A stretch of 59,372 nt of DNA from an uncultured Gemmatimonadota bacterium. GTDB taxonomy: Bacteria > Gemmatimonadota > Gemmatimonadetes > Gemmatimonadales > Gemmatimonadaceae. The notes under the pieces were generated by a model. It was not told the DNA's origin. It searched no databases and was given only the letters and a program-made list of their open reading frames with translations. The stretch covers positions 1 to 59,372 of the forward strand of contig CAMLDY010000006.1 of assembly GCA_946478895.1 (NCBI GenBank). The letters are read 5' to 3'. The first letter of the stretch is position 1. Every line of letters starts with the position of its first letter. Shown in pieces: positions 26,084 through 36,144 of the stretch. Both the position numbers and the translations under genes were made by a program.

Positions 26084-28903
26084 ATGATCGGAGCTACGCG
26101 TGCAGGTCGTTTCCGCCGGTTCACCATTCCGAGAATCGCCGCAACCGCCGCCGGCATTCTAATCATCGCGTGCGGCAAGGACTCGCTGACCACAGCACCG
26201 CAGCTTTCACCGACCGCGCCGCGGCTGGATGTTGCTCCGATCCCACAGACGGCGTTCTCCACCGTTGTGATCAGCCAGGTTTACGGCGGTGGCGGCAACT
26301 CCGGCGCAACGCTGAAGAACGACTTCATCGAGATCCATAACACAGGCAAGGTCGACGCGTCGATCGACGGATGGTCGGTGCAGTACGCCAGCTCCGGTGG
26401 CACCAGCTGGCAAGTGACTGCGCTCACCGGAACGTTGGCTCCTGGCCAATACGCCCTGATCAAGGAAGGTGCGGGCGCCGGTGGTACTACGGATCTACCG
26501 ACTGCTGATTTCAGCGGGAACATCGCGATGAGTGCAACGAGTGGAAAGGTCGCGCTCGTCAAATCGACAACGGCCCTCAGTTGCGGCACCAGCACGGCTC
26601 CGTGCCCTGGTCCGGACGTGATAGCCGACTTTGTCGGATTCGGATCTTCGGCAACTGCCTTCGAGGGGAGCGGTCCGACCGCCACGCTGGCGAACACCAC
26701 CGCCGCGCTCCGGAAAGGCGAGGGGTGCACGGAGACCGACAACAATGGCGCCGATTTCGCGACTGGCGCTCCGTCGCCGCGCAACAAACCAACGACGGCC
26801 GTGATTTGTCCCGAAGCGGCTCCCCGCGTCACCTGGACCACGCCGCGTCCCTTCGCCACGCTCGGGGATCCCGCCGTTCTCGCGGTCACCTTCAGCGAAC
26901 CTGTGGATGTCAGCGGCAACTGGTACGGCATCTCGTGCTCGATCTCAGGCGCACACACCGCCACTGTCACCGACGGACCAGTCGCTTACCAGCTATCTGA
27001 TCTGGGCGAGTTCGCTGCCGGCGAAACCTGCAGCGCGACTGTCTTCGGAGCCCGGGTAGCCGATCAGGATACCGACGATCCGCCCGACGCCGTCGCCTCC
27101 GATTTCACCTGGACCTTCAAGACCGAAGGCGAACCCGTCGCGTTGCCGGACACCCGGTTCAGCGAGATCCACTACGAGAATGCCGACGACGATGTCGCCG
27201 AGCAGATCGAGATCGAAGGACCGGCCGGTACCGATCTGACGGGCTGGAGCATCGTGCTCTATAACGGCAACGGTGGAGCGATGTATGACACCCGTGCACT
27301 CAGCGGGACCATTCCAGCCACGTGCACCGATCGCGGGGTCGTAGTCGCGTCGTATCCCACCAACGGGATCCAGAACGGTTCGCCGGACGGCTTGGCGCTG
27401 GTTCACGGTACCGAGGTCGTGCAGTTCCTGTCGTACGAAGGAACGATGCAAGCGATCGATGGACCCGCAGCGGGAATGACATCAACCGACATCAATGTCG
27501 CAGAAAGTGGCGGTACGTCACAGGTTCATTCGCTGCAGCTGAATGCAAAGACCCACAAATGGGCAGCCGGCCGCCGCAGCTTCGGTCGTTGCAACAGCGA
27601 TGGCCCGCCGGCATTCGACATCAGCTTCAGTGGGCGCGAGCCGGCCAGCGACCCGGCGTTGCCAGTCGGCTTCGAGGATCAGTTGTTCGCGACGATGTCG
27701 GACGCGACCGGCGCCACAGTTAATACGGCGTTCACCTGGTCGTCCGACACCCCGGAGCTGGCGAGCATCGATCAGGATGGTGTGATGCACGCAATTGCCG
27801 CGGGCACGGCGGTGTTCCGCGCGACGGCACAAAACGGCACGAGCGTGACCTACGCGCTTCCAATCACGGTGGCCACGCTCGGCGGAACCGCGGATTATCG
27901 CGGCAACACCGAGTTCGGCATTCCCACCGACGGCAATGCGAGCGACGACTTCATCATCACTCGCGATCAGTACACGATCTCTTACAATCAGAATCGCAAC
28001 ACACCGAACTGGGTGAGCTATGAATTCGACATCACCCATTTCGGAACGAGCGTAGATCGCTGCGATTGCTTCACCCACGATCCCGCTCTGCCGGCGAGCT
28101 TCACCCATCTGACGACCGCGGATTACACCGGCGCCGGGGCATTTGCGGGGTACGGCATCGATCGCGGCCATATGGCGCGCTCGTTCGACTTCACCTCTGG
28201 AAGTCTCGACAATGCCCGCTCGTACTATTTGTCAAACATCATCCCGCAGGCCGCGGCGGTGAATCAGGGTCCGTGGAAGATCCTCGAGGATTCGCTCGGC
28301 AACCTCGCGCGCTTCGATGGGAAGGAGGTCTACATCATCGACGGAGTCGCGGGGAACAAGGGTACCGTGAAGGGCGAGGGCAAGATCGTGATGCCCGCCC
28401 AGGTCTGGAAAGTCGCGATTGTAGTTCCGCGTGACCGGGGGCTTGCCGGCATCACGAGCTTCAACGACATCGACGACGTCATCGCCGTGATCATGCCCAA
28501 CGATCCGACGATCAACGCCGACTGGAAGACCTACAAGACGACCGTAGACGAGATCGAACGCATCAGCGGCTACGATTTATTGTCGGCGTTACCGGACAAG
28601 CTCGAGCAGTCGGTGGAGAACAACGATGTGCTGGCGGCAAAAGCGCTGAACGACGTCGCCACGGCGGCCAGCGAATTTGCAACCGCCGCGGGACTGAATG
28701 CAGGGCAGACAAACTCGCTGCTGGCCAAGATTGGTGCCGCGCAAAACCAGCTCGGGATGGGCAACACCACACCTGCGAGAAGCCAGCTACAGAGCCTCCT
28801 CAACGAGTTGAGCGCGATTATCAGCTCGGGTCGCGCAACCGACGCACAGGCGGCGACGCTTGAAGCGGCGATCCAGGGAGTGATCGACACGCTCCACCAG
28901 TAG
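26084..28903 (+). CDS. Secreted or lipid-anchored DNA/RNA non-specific endonuclease with lamin-tail and Ig-like domains
   Basis: A 939-aa protein from ATG 26084 (GAGAGG just upstream) with lipoprotein signal AAGILIIAC and GKDSLTTAP. In order: a lamin-tail domain (VVISQVYGGGGNSG, FIEIHN, GWSVQYAS), a bacterial Ig-like domain (VLAVTFSEPVDVSG), a second lamin-tail-like part (FSEIHYEN, LTGWSIVLYNGNGG), a Big_2-type domain (TFWSSDTPELASID-like, read as TWSSDTPELASIDQDG), and the NUC1 nuclease with GIDRGHMARS, YYLSNIIPQ and NQGPWKILE. The C-terminal 90 residues are helical and FIMAH-like (ALNDVATAASEF, LLAKIGAAQNQL). It probably digests extracellular DNA for nutrients or in biofilms. Confidence 0.88.
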   Translation: MIGATRAGRFRRFTIPRIAATAAGILIIACGKDSLTTAPQLSPTAPRLDVAPIPQTAFSTVVISQVYGGGGNSGATLKNDFIEIHNTGKVDASIDGWSVQYASSGGTSWQVTALTGTLAPGQYALIKEGAGAGGTTDLPTADFSGNIAMSATSGKVALVKSTTALSCGTSTAPCPGPDVIADFVGFGSSATAFEGSGPTATLANTTAALRKGEGCTETDNNGADFATGAPSPRNKPTTAVICPEAAPRVTWTTPRPFATLGDPAVLAVTFSEPVDVSGNWYGISCSISGAHTATVTDGPVAYQLSDLGEFAAGETCSATVFGARVADQDTDDPPDAVASDFTWTFKTEGEPVALPDTRFSEIHYENADDDVAEQIEIEGPAGTDLTGWSIVLYNGNGGAMYDTRALSGTIPATCTDRGVVVASYPTNGIQNGSPDGLALVHGTEVVQFLSYEGTMQAIDGPAAGMTSTDINVAESGGTSQVHSLQLNAKTHKWAAGRRSFGRCNSDGPPAFDISFSGREPASDPALPVGFEDQLFATMSDATGATVNTAFTWSSDTPELASIDQDGVMHAIAAGTAVFRATAQNGTSVTYALPITVATLGGTADYRGNTEFGIPTDGNASDDFIITRDQYTISYNQNRNTPNWVSYEFDITHFGTSVDRCDCFTHDPALPASFTHLTTADYTGAGAFAGYGIDRGHMARSFDFTSGSLDNARSYYLSNIIPQAAAVNQGPWKILEDSLGNLARFDGKEVYIIDGVAGNKGTVKGEGKIVMPAQVWKVAIVVPRDRGLAGITSFNDIDDVIAVIMPNDPTINADWKTYKTTVDEIERISGYDLLSALPDKLEQSVENNDVLAAKALNDVATAASEFATAAGLNAGQTNSLLAKIGAAQNQLGMGNTTPARSQLQSLLNELSAIISSGRATDAQAATLEAAIQGVIDTLHQ

Positions 28904-28913
28904 GAAACGAATG

Positions 28914-28949
28914 AAAAAAAACCGGCGCCTTTTTGGCGCCGGTTTTTTT
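28914..28949. terminator. Bidirectional Rho-independent terminator
   Basis: AAAAAAACCGGCGCC, loop TTTTT, GGCGCCGGTTTTTTT: a strong stem with T-runs on both strands, placed between the convergent nuclease gene (ends 28903) and the DUF892 gene (ends 28961). It should stop transcription from both sides. Confidence 0.92.
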
Positions 28950-28960
28950 GTCTTCGCAGA

Positions 28961-29452
28961 TCAGACTTCGGCTTCGACGTTGATGCCCGACTCGGCGAGC
29001 TCGGTGAGCAGGTGGTCGGTTCTTCCCTCTTCATCGAGGGTCTGCTGGAGCAGCTCGGCCTGGCTCTCGAATCCAAGCGTGCGCGCATAGGTCCGCACGG
29101 TGCCGTAGCCCGCCATCTCGTAGTGCTCGACGTGCTGCGCCTTGTTGATGAGGCCCGCATCGAGTACGTCGGGGTCGGGCCCTTCCTTGATCAGCTCGTT
29201 CCCTTCCTCGATCAGGCCTTCCATCCCGACGCACTTCTTGCCCCGTGGGCTGACGCCCAGCTCGCGGCAGATCTGCTCGAGCCGCTCGACGTGCTGAGTC
29301 GTTTCCTTGAGATGGGTGCGGAAGGCCTGCTGGAGCTCGGGATCGTTAGCCGCCTTTGCCATCTTCGGCAACGCCTTCACGAGCTGTTTCTCGGCGCTGT
29401 ACAGATCTTTCAGCTCGGCCACGTACAGGTCTTTCAAGGTATCAAGCTCCAT
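28961..29452 (-). CDS. Ferritin-like DUF892 protein (YciE/YciF type)
   Basis: A 163-aa helical protein from ATG 29452, with GGAGGTG 7 bases before it. It starts MELDTLKDLYVAELKDLYSA and has KETTQHVERLEQICRELG and NKAQHVEHYEMAGYGTVRTY, the E/H positions of the four-helix di-metal bundle of DUF892. Such proteins are linked to stress responses; their activity is unclear. The frame is open to 29590, but the extra residues are not family-like. A shared upstream region of 174 bases separates it from the divergent tig. Confidence 0.9.
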   Translation of the reverse strand: MELDTLKDLYVAELKDLYSAEKQLVKALPKMAKAANDPELQQAFRTHLKETTQHVERLEQICRELGVSPRGKKCVGMEGLIEEGNELIKEGPDPDVLDAGLINKAQHVEHYEMAGYGTVRTYARTLGFESQAELLQQTLDEEGRTDHLLTELAESGINVEAEV

Positions 29453-29626
29453 TATCACACCTCCACAAGAATTCAGTTTAACAGGACGTTGTATGCTGGT
29501 CTTTTCAGGCAATAGCGGTGCCGCCCACGGACTCGCCGTCCCCTTGTTTTTTCCTCGCGTCGGCGCAGCCCGCGCGCGCGAATATCTCACCGTATTGCTC
29601 TTCTCACCTCTGTTATATTCCGTACG

Positions 29627-30874
29627 ATGAAGATCGAGTTCACGCCCCGGGCATCAGATGGAGTCGAGCGGCACATTCAGGTATCGGTGCCTGTGGAGGC
29701 CGTGAAGGATGCCGAGGAAAAAGCAGCGCGCAGATACGCCTCAACGGTGCGTTTGCCTGGTTTTCGACCCGGCAAAGCGCCGGCAACGGTAGTCCGCAAG
29801 AAATTCGGCGACGCGATCAGGCAGGAAGCCCTCGAATCGCTGGTAAGAGAGGCCTATCAGGAATTCGTCGAGAAAGAAAGTATCAAGGTCGCGGCCCAGC
29901 CCCACGTTCACGACGTGAAATTCGAGGAAGGCAAGCCGCTGACTTTCGAGCTTCACCTGGAAGTCCGACCCAACATCGTGCTGGCGCGGACCAACGGGTT
30001 TCGAATCCAGCGTCCGGCGGTCAACGTCACTGAGGAGCAAGTCGACCAACAGCTCGAGCAGGTTCGCGACGAGAAGGCGACGTGGACGCCGGTGAGCGAG
30101 AAGCCGCAGCCGGGCGACATGGTGAACGTACAGATCGCCACTGCCGCAGAAGGCGCGAAGGCCAGTGAAGGAAAGAGCTATCCGATCGTGCTGGGCGCCG
30201 GCCAGGCTATTCCCGGCATCGAAGAGCTGATCATGCAGGCTTCGCCTGGAGAAACCGTGGAGCGGCCGGTCAAATGGCCGGAAGACTTCCCCGACGAGGC
30301 GCAGCGCGGACAGACCAAGACTGTCCGGATCACTCTCAATGAAGTCAAGCGCAAATCGGCGCCGCCCCTCGACGACGCGCTTGCCCGCGAGGTCGGCGAT
30401 TTCGAATCCCTCGACGCTTTGCGCAAGGCAGTGCGCGCCGACATGGAGCACCACGCCGGGCACGAGATCGAGGCCGGCGTCCGGCAGCAGCTGATCGACC
30501 AGATCATTTCAGCCAACGCGTTCGATGTCCCGAAGAGCTGGATCCAGCAGTTCGTCCAGAACTACGCCGAGGCGTACCAGATCCCGGAGGACCAGCGAGA
30601 GCAATTCGCCGGAGAATTCCGCTCGATGGCGGAGCGGCAGATCAGGCGGGATCTGGTGATCGAAACCATTGCGGAGAACGAAGGATTGACCGCGACGGAA
30701 AAGGACCTTGACGAGCGCATCGCCGAGCAGGCCGAGAAGCGCGGGGCAAACCCCGGCCAGATCTACGCCCAGCTGGAGAAGAGCGGCCGGTTGAAGGAAA
30801 TGGAGCGCGGCATCACTGAGGACAAAGTCTTCAAGTGGCTGCTGGAGCGAAACGATGTATCGACTAATGCCTAA
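29627..30874 (+). CDS. tig: Trigger factor (ribosome-bound chaperone)
   Basis: A 415-aa protein. The ribosome-binding tail motif is GFRPGKAP (residues about 45-52; the usual GFRxGKxP). The middle (about 150-240) is the FKBP-type domain with [12 protein letters not shown] and [14 protein letters not shown], and the rest is the helical cradle. It binds nascent chains at the ribosome. There is no Shine-Dalgarno before ATG 29627, and TATATT at 29614-29619 could be a -10 box that would place transcription start at or next to the ATG. It is followed by clpP and clpX in the classic tig-clpP-clpX order. Confidence 0.97.
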   Translation: MKIEFTPRASDGVERHIQVSVPVEAVKDAEEKAARRYASTVRLPGFRPGKAPATVVRKKFGDAIRQEALESLVREAYQEFVEKESIKVAAQPHVHDVKFEEGKPLTFELHLEVRPNIVLARTNGFRIQRPAVNVTEEQVDQQLEQVRDEKATWTPVSEKPQPGDMVNVQIATAAEGAKASEGKSYPIVLGAGQAIPGIEELIMQASPGETVERPVKWPEDFPDEAQRGQTKTVRITLNEVKRKSAPPLDDALAREVGDFESLDALRKAVRADMEHHAGHEIEAGVRQQLIDQIISANAFDVPKSWIQQFVQNYAEAYQIPEDQREQFAGEFRSMAERQIRRDLVIETIAENEGLTATEKDLDERIAEQAEKRGANPGQIYAQLEKSGRLKEMERGITEDKVFKWLLERNDVSTNA

Positions 30875-30902
30875 ACGGCACGAGGAAGAGGACCAGGAAC
30901 CA

Positions 30903-31523
30903 ATGCCGACGATTTACACGCCGTACGTGATCGAGCGCTCGAGCCGCGGGGAGCGCACCTACGATGTTTTCTCCCGCCTGCTGATGGACCGGATCATTTT
31001 CCTAGGGACGCCGATCAATGACGACGTCGCCAACATAGTGATCGCCCAGCTCCTTTTCCTGGAGTCCGACAATCCGGAGCGCGACATCCACATCTACATC
31101 AATTCCCCGGGTGGAAGTGTGTCGGCGGGTCTGGCAATCTACGACACCATGCAGTTCCTCAAATCGCCGGTCAACACCAACTGCATGGGCCTCGCGGCGA
31201 GCATGGGCGCGTTCCTCCTCGCGGCGGGTCGGCCTGGCAAGCGCTCGGCGCTTCCCCACTCCCGGATCATGATCCACCAGCCCTCTCAGGGAGGCGGGGG
31301 CGGTACGGCGTCGGACATCGAGATCCAGGCCAAAGAGATCCTGCACCTGCGGTCGGAGATGAACAAGCTCATGGCCAAGCACACCGGCCAGCCGACGGAG
31401 CGGATTGAGCGGGATACCGACAGGGACCGTTTCATGTCGGCGACCGAGGCAAAGGAGTACGGGCTTATCGATAACGTGATTTCCTATCGCGGAGAGATGG
31501 AGGAGGCCCTTAGCAAGGCCTAA
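30903..31523 (+). CDS. clpP: ATP-dependent Clp protease proteolytic subunit
   Basis: A 206-aa protein with [20 protein letters not shown], the catalytic serine in [14 protein letters not shown] and the histidine in [12 protein letters not shown]; the aspartate lies in [12 protein letters not shown]. It forms the tetradecameric barrel that works with ClpX. ATG 30903 is preferred because the usual protein begins around [18 protein letters not shown]. The same frame is open to ATG 30855, which overlaps tig; that form would carry an extra 16 residues, perhaps a propeptide. Confidence 0.96.
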   Translation: MPTIYTPYVIERSSRGERTYDVFSRLLMDRIIFLGTPINDDVANIVIAQLLFLESDNPERDIHIYINSPGGSVSAGLAIYDTMQFLKSPVNTNCMGLAASMGAFLLAAGRPGKRSALPHSRIMIHQPSQGGGGGTASDIEIQAKEILHLRSEMNKLMAKHTGQPTERIERDTDRDRFMSATEAKEYGLIDNVISYRGEMEEALSKA

Positions 31524-31578
31524 AGGGGGCTACTGTTACTTGTGAAAATCTTCACGAGTCCTCGTCGCGGAGATTTGC

Positions 31579-31607
31579 TTGACCGCCTTCGCGACCGCTG
31601 TTAGGTA
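31579..31607 (+). promoter_or_regulatory. Weak sigma-70-type promoter candidate before clpX
   Basis: TTGACC (31579-31584), 17 bases, then TAGGTA (31602-31607) in the 146-base gap between clpP and clpX. The -35 box is good and the -10 box poor. GTGAA-N4-TTCAC just upstream (near 31541-31554) is a small palindrome. Confidence 0.25.
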
Positions 31608-31669
31608 TCTTTAACAAAGGCCCGCTGTCCGGCGCTGCTGGTCCAGCTTCACCCGCTACCCGCTGATCA

Positions 31670-32914
31670 ATGTCCCAGGAAAAACACCTTCGCTGCTCGT
31701 TTTGCGGAAAGTCCAAAGACTCGGTTCGGAAGTTCATTTCCGGCCCGTCCGTCTATATCTGCAACGAGTGCATTGCGCTCTGCAATGAGATCCTGGCGGA
31801 GGACGAGGAAAGAGAGGTAGCGGAGGCTATAACCCAGGTACCTTCGCCGCAGGAGATCAAGGACGTCCTCGACCAGTACGTGATCGGTCAGGAGCAGGCG
31901 AAAAAGGCGCTGGCGGTCTCGGTCTACAACCACTACAAGCGCATCAACTCGACATCATTGAAGGACGACGATGTCGAGCTCGACAAGTCAAACATTCTGC
32001 TGATCGGTCCCACCGGCGTGGGTAAGACTTTGCTGGCGCGGACGTTGGCCCGAATCCTCGATGTGCCGTTCACCATCGCCGACGCAACGACCCTGACAGA
32101 AGCGGGGTACGTCGGCGAAGACGTGGAGAACATTCTGGTGCGGCTGCTCCAGGCCGGCGATTTCAATGTCGCCGAATGCGAGCGCGGCATCGTTTACATC
32201 GACGAAATCGACAAGATCGCGCGGAAGTCCGAGAACCCGAGCATCACCCGCGACGTCTCGGGTGAGGGCGTCCAGCAGGCGCTGCTCAAGATCATCGAAG
32301 GGACTGTGGCTTCGGTACCGCCGCAGGGCGGCCGCAAGCACCCCCAGCAGGAGTACATCCAGCTTAACACCAAGGACATTCTCTTCATCTGCGGCGGCGC
32401 GTTCGACGGCCTCGAGAAAATCATCGAAGCGCGCACGGGAAGGCGGCAGATCGGCTTCAACGGCGCCGCGGCGCGCGACAAGAAGCTGGCGCAAACGAAA
32501 ATGTTCTCCGAGGTCGAGCCAGACGATCTGTTGCGCTACGGACTGATTCCCGAGCTGGTGGGCCGTCTTCCGGTAACCGTCGCGCTCGAGGGGCTCGACG
32601 AAGAAGCTCTCGTCAGAATCCTCAAGGAGCCCAAGAACGCTCTCACCAAGCAGTACGCGAAGCTGTTCGGGCTCGAGGATGTGAAGATTACCTTCGACGA
32701 GTCAGCGCTCAGCGCGATCGCCAACAAGGCGCTCAAGCGCGGAACCGGTGCACGCGGCCTACGCGCTATCCTCGAGGAAGTGCTGATGGAAGTGATGTTC
32801 GACCTTCCGAGCCGCGAGGATGTGGTGGAGGTCAAGGTGACCGAATCCTGCATCACCAACGGCACCCAGCCGCTGCTCGAGATCTCGCCGGTCAGGCGAA
32901 AGAAAGAGGCCTAG
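31670..32914 (+). CDS. clpX: ATP-dependent Clp protease ATP-binding subunit
   Basis: A 414-aa AAA+ unfoldase. The N-terminal zinc finger has LRCSFCGKS and CNECIALC. The AAA+ core shows [17 protein letters not shown] (Walker A), the pore loop [23 protein letters not shown] (Walker B), and the ClpP-docking IGF loop (RRQIGFNG). It unfolds tagged substrates and feeds them to ClpP. Length is normal for the family. Ten bases behind its stop begins a palindromic repeat element. Confidence 0.97.
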   Translation: MSQEKHLRCSFCGKSKDSVRKFISGPSVYICNECIALCNEILAEDEEREVAEAITQVPSPQEIKDVLDQYVIGQEQAKKALAVSVYNHYKRINSTSLKDDDVELDKSNILLIGPTGVGKTLLARTLARILDVPFTIADATTLTEAGYVGEDVENILVRLLQAGDFNVAECERGIVYIDEIDKIARKSENPSITRDVSGEGVQQALLKIIEGTVASVPPQGGRKHPQQEYIQLNTKDILFICGGAFDGLEKIIEARTGRRQIGFNGAAARDKKLAQTKMFSEVEPDDLLRYGLIPELVGRLPVTVALEGLDEEALVRILKEPKNALTKQYAKLFGLEDVKITFDESALSAIANKALKRGTGARGLRAILEEVLMEVMFDLPSREDVVEVKVTESCITNGTQPLLEISPVRRKKEA

Positions 32915-32923
32915 GCTTCTTTC

Positions 32924-33063
32924 AACTGCAAAAGAAGACTACCGGCGGGAGGCCCTGGGCCGCACGGCTCGAGGCCGCGGGCTAGTCCTTAGCCCTCAAG
33001 AAAAGCGCCGAGCCGCCAGCCGTTCCGCCGACGGCCTCCAGCCGGTAGTCTTCAGTGGCAGTT
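32924..33063. repeat. Palindromic repeat element, type AACTGC (copy between clpX and lon)
   Basis: A 140-base element bounded by AACTGC (32924-32929) and GCAGTT (33058-33063). Inner arms of 21 bases (32934-32954 and 33033-33053, starting GAAGACTACCGGC) match at 20 of 21. Within lies another hairpin, GGGCTA-GTCCT-TAGCCC. The left half (AACTGCAA, GAA, CGGCGGGAGGC) resembles the arms of the element at 37693-37918, so this looks like a family of non-coding MITE- or REP-like units. It fills most of the clpX-lon gap. Confidence 0.75.
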
Positions 33064-33092
33064 ACAATATTTCCTTCTCACCTGACCCAGAC

Positions 33093-35498
33093 TTGGCGCA
33101 GCTCTTCCAGCGCGACAACGAATCCATCCCGACGTCGGACCGCGTTCCGGTTCTCCCGCTCCGCGACGTCGTCATTTTCCCGTACGTCGTAATTCCGCTC
33201 CTGGTCGGGCGACCGGCTTCGCTTGCGGCGATCGAGGCGGCGCTTTCAGAGGACAAGATCATTTTACTTGTCGCACAGCGGGACGGTGAGAAACAGGAGC
33301 CCGCCGCCGCGGATCTGCACCGCACGGGTGTCATCGGCCGGATAATCCAGGTCTCGCGGCTACCTACCGGAACGACACGAGTCCTCGTCGAGGGCGTCGC
33401 TCGCGCCCGGGTGACGAGATACATCCCGTCGGGCACGGTGCTGCGCGCGGCGGTGTCTCCCTTCCCGTTCGAGGGGCCGGTCTCCGAGGAAGCGCCGGAG
33501 CTCGAAGCGTTGAGCAGGCGGGTGATGAACTCCTTCGAGGAGTACGTCAGCCTGCACCGCCGCATTCCGGCGGAGATCGTGTCGATCATCCAGAGCACCA
33601 ACTCGGTGGAACGCCAGGCATTCGGAGTGGCGGCGCACGTCGCGGTGCGCTTCGAGCTCCGACAGTCGCTGCTCGAGGCGGACACTTTGCGCAGCCTGCT
33701 GGAGATGCTCGGCGAGCTCCTCGCGGGTGAGATCGAGCTGCTGCGCCTGGAGCGCAAGATCGACGACGACGTGCGCGGCGCGATGTTCCAGAATCAGCGC
33801 GAGTTCTACCTGCAGGAGCAGCTTCGCGTAATCCACCGCGAGCTGGGCGAAGACGACGGCGACGATTTCGCCGAGCTCGAGGCGCAGATCAGGAAGAAAG
33901 CGCTGCCCGCGGTGGTGGAGGAAAGGACGCTGCGCGAGCTGAGAAAGCTGCGCCGGATGCCGCCGATGTCGCCCGAGTTCACTGTCGCGCGGAATTTCGT
34001 CGACTGGATCGTCTCGATCCCGTGGAGCGAACGCAGCGACGAGGTGCTCGATGTCGCGAGGGCGCGCGCGATTCTGGACGCCGATCACTACGGTCTCGAC
34101 GAGGTGAAGGATCGGATTCTCGACTTCATCGCGGTGCTTTCACTGGTCGGACGTCTCGACGGCCAGATTCTCTGCCTGGTGGGCCCGCCGGGAGTGGGCA
34201 AGACATCCCTCGGACGCTCGATTGCCCGCGCGCTGGGCAGAAAGTTCGTGCGCATGGCGTTGGGGGGCGTGCGCGACGAGGCGGAGATCCGCGGACATCG
34301 CCGGACCTACATCGGATCGATGCCAGGGCGGATCATTCAGGCGATGCGTCGCGCCGAAGTCATCAATCCCGTGATCCTGCTCGACGAGGTCGACAAGCTT
34401 GGACAGGATTTCCGCGGCGATCCGGCGGCGGCGCTGCTCGAGGTGCTCGATCCGGAGCAGAACACATCGTTCAACGACAATTACCTCGAGGTCGATTACG
34501 ACCTGTCGCAGGTGCTATTCATCACCACCGCCAACACTCTGGCGGGAATTCCGGAAGCCCTCCGCGACAGAATGGAGATTCTGCGCATCGCCGGCTATCT
34601 CGACCACGAGAAGATGGCCATTGCGCGGCAGTATCTGCTGCCACGACAGATCGAGGCCAACGGCCTTCGAATGGAAGAGGTCGTGCTCGAGCCCGACGTG
34701 ATGATGGCCATCATGCGCGGCTACACGAGAGAGGCGGGGGTGCGAGAGCTGGAGCGGCGAATCGCGCGAGTAGCGCGGAAGCTGGCGCGCAAGCGCGCCG
34801 AAACGGGTTCCGGAAGTGAGACGCAGACCGTAACTGTAGATGACCTGAAGGATCTGCTCGGCGCACCGCCGTTCGATCCGGACGACACGTCGCTCGACGA
34901 CAAGGTCGGGGTGGCGTCGGGACTCGCATACACGTCGGCGGGCGGCGAAGTCCTCGAGATCGAGGTGAGCGTCGTGAAGGGTCGCGGCAAGGTCCAGCTC
35001 ACCGGCACACTCGGCGATGTGATGAAGGAATCGGCGAGCGCCGCGCTTTCGTACGCGCGTGCCCGCGCCCGCGCGCTCGGAATCGAATCAGAGTTCTATC
35101 GAACGAAAGACATCCACATCCACATGCCGGCGGGGGCGACGCCAAAGGACGGGCCGTCGGCGGGCATCGCGATCGCAACCGCGGTGATCAGCGCGCTGAC
35201 CGGAGTGCCGGTGCGCGGCGATGTCGCAATGACGGGCGAGATAACCCTGCGCGGGCGGGTGCTTCCGATCGGCGGGCTCAAGGAAAAATCGGTTGCTGCC
35301 CACCGCAACAAGGTGACCGACGTCATCGTCCCGCATGCCAACGCCCGCGACATCGAGGAGCTCCCCGAAGAAGTGCGGGCGTCGGTGCGATTCCATCCGG
35401 TGAAGACGATGGATCAGGTTCTGGCAATCGCGCTGCGGCCGCAGCCGGCCGCGACGGCGGGCCCGGGCGAAGCTCTCTACGATTCCGTAACGCACTAG
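33093..35498 (+). CDS. lon: ATP-dependent protease Lon
   Basis: An 801-aa protein with an N-terminal substrate domain (VPVLPLRDVVIFPYVVIPLL), a coiled-coil middle, the AAA+ core with LVGPPGVGKTSLGRSIA and VILLDEVDKLGQDF, and the protease domain with KDGPSAGIAIATAV (catalytic serine) and KEKSVAAHRNKV (lysine). It degrades misfolded and regulatory proteins. The start appears to be TTG 33093; there is no ATG that would keep the N-terminal motif intact and no evident Shine-Dalgarno. The promoter must lie within or behind the palindromic element. Confidence 0.96.
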   Translation: MAQLFQRDNESIPTSDRVPVLPLRDVVIFPYVVIPLLVGRPASLAAIEAALSEDKIILLVAQRDGEKQEPAAADLHRTGVIGRIIQVSRLPTGTTRVLVEGVARARVTRYIPSGTVLRAAVSPFPFEGPVSEEAPELEALSRRVMNSFEEYVSLHRRIPAEIVSIIQSTNSVERQAFGVAAHVAVRFELRQSLLEADTLRSLLEMLGELLAGEIELLRLERKIDDDVRGAMFQNQREFYLQEQLRVIHRELGEDDGDDFAELEAQIRKKALPAVVEERTLRELRKLRRMPPMSPEFTVARNFVDWIVSIPWSERSDEVLDVARARAILDADHYGLDEVKDRILDFIAVLSLVGRLDGQILCLVGPPGVGKTSLGRSIARALGRKFVRMALGGVRDEAEIRGHRRTYIGSMPGRIIQAMRRAEVINPVILLDEVDKLGQDFRGDPAAALLEVLDPEQNTSFNDNYLEVDYDLSQVLFITTANTLAGIPEALRDRMEILRIAGYLDHEKMAIARQYLLPRQIEANGLRMEEVVLEPDVMMAIMRGYTREAGVRELERRIARVARKLARKRAETGSGSETQTVTVDDLKDLLGAPPFDPDDTSLDDKVGVASGLAYTSAGGEVLEIEVSVVKGRGKVQLTGTLGDVMKESASAALSYARARARALGIESEFYRTKDIHIHMPAGATPKDGPSAGIAIATAVISALTGVPVRGDVAMTGEITLRGRVLPIGGLKEKSVAAHRNKVTDVIVPHANARDIEELPEEVRASVRFHPVKTMDQVLAIALRPQPAATAGPGEALYDSVTH

Positions 35499-35499
35499 C

Positions 35500-36144
35500 A
35501 TGACGAAGGTGCCGGAGACCGGAAGCGACAAGCTGGTCATCCGGAACGTCGAATTCATCGGCGGGATGGCCGAGCGACACGGCTGGCGTCCAGAGTCGGC
35601 GCTACCCGAGATTGCGTTCGCGGGACGGTCGAACGTCGGCAAGTCTTCCCTGCTCAACACCCTCGTGCGGCGCAAATCGTTCGCGCGAGTGAGCCGGACG
35701 CCGGGCCGCACTCGTGAGATCAACTTCTTTCGCATCAACAACGAGTTCGTGCTGGTGGATTTGCCGGGCTACGGGTATGCCCGGATCTCGAAGGAGAAAA
35801 AGGCGGAGTGGCGGCCGATGATCGAGAGCTACCTGAGGCGAACCACGCAGCTGAGGGGTATAGTCTTGTTGCTGGACATCAGGCGCGAGCCGAGCGATGA
35901 TGATCGGGCGATGCTGGATTTTCTGGCCGAGACGGAGGTCCCGACGATCGTGGCGCTGACGAAGCTGGACAAGCTGAGCAAAACCGCGGGACGAGCACGC
36001 TCGGCGGAGATCGCGAGCGATCTCGCGCTCGGCTCGGAACAGGTCATTCCCTTCAGCTCGCAAACCGGCGAGGGGCGGATAGAGCTTTTGGAGGCGATCC
36101 TGGACCTGGTCAGCGGCCCGGCAGATGGAGACCGGGAGTCATGA
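35500..36144 (+). CDS. engB: Ribosome-biogenesis GTPase EngB/YsxC
   Basis: A 214-aa Era-type GTPase with IAFAGRSNVGKSSLLNTLV (G1), TPGRTREINFF (G2), LVDLPGYGYARIS (G3) and ALTKLDKLSK (G4). It helps assemble the large ribosomal subunit and is usually essential. Its ATG lies one base behind the lon stop, and its TGA overlaps the ATG of the next lipoprotein gene, so lon, engB and the lipoprotein gene are likely one transcript. Confidence 0.95.
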   Translation: MTKVPETGSDKLVIRNVEFIGGMAERHGWRPESALPEIAFAGRSNVGKSSLLNTLVRRKSFARVSRTPGRTREINFFRINNEFVLVDLPGYGYARISKEKKAEWRPMIESYLRRTTQLRGIVLLLDIRREPSDDDRAMLDFLAETEVPTIVALTKLDKLSKTAGRARSAEIASDLALGSEQVIPFSSQTGEGRIELLEAILDLVSGPADGDRES

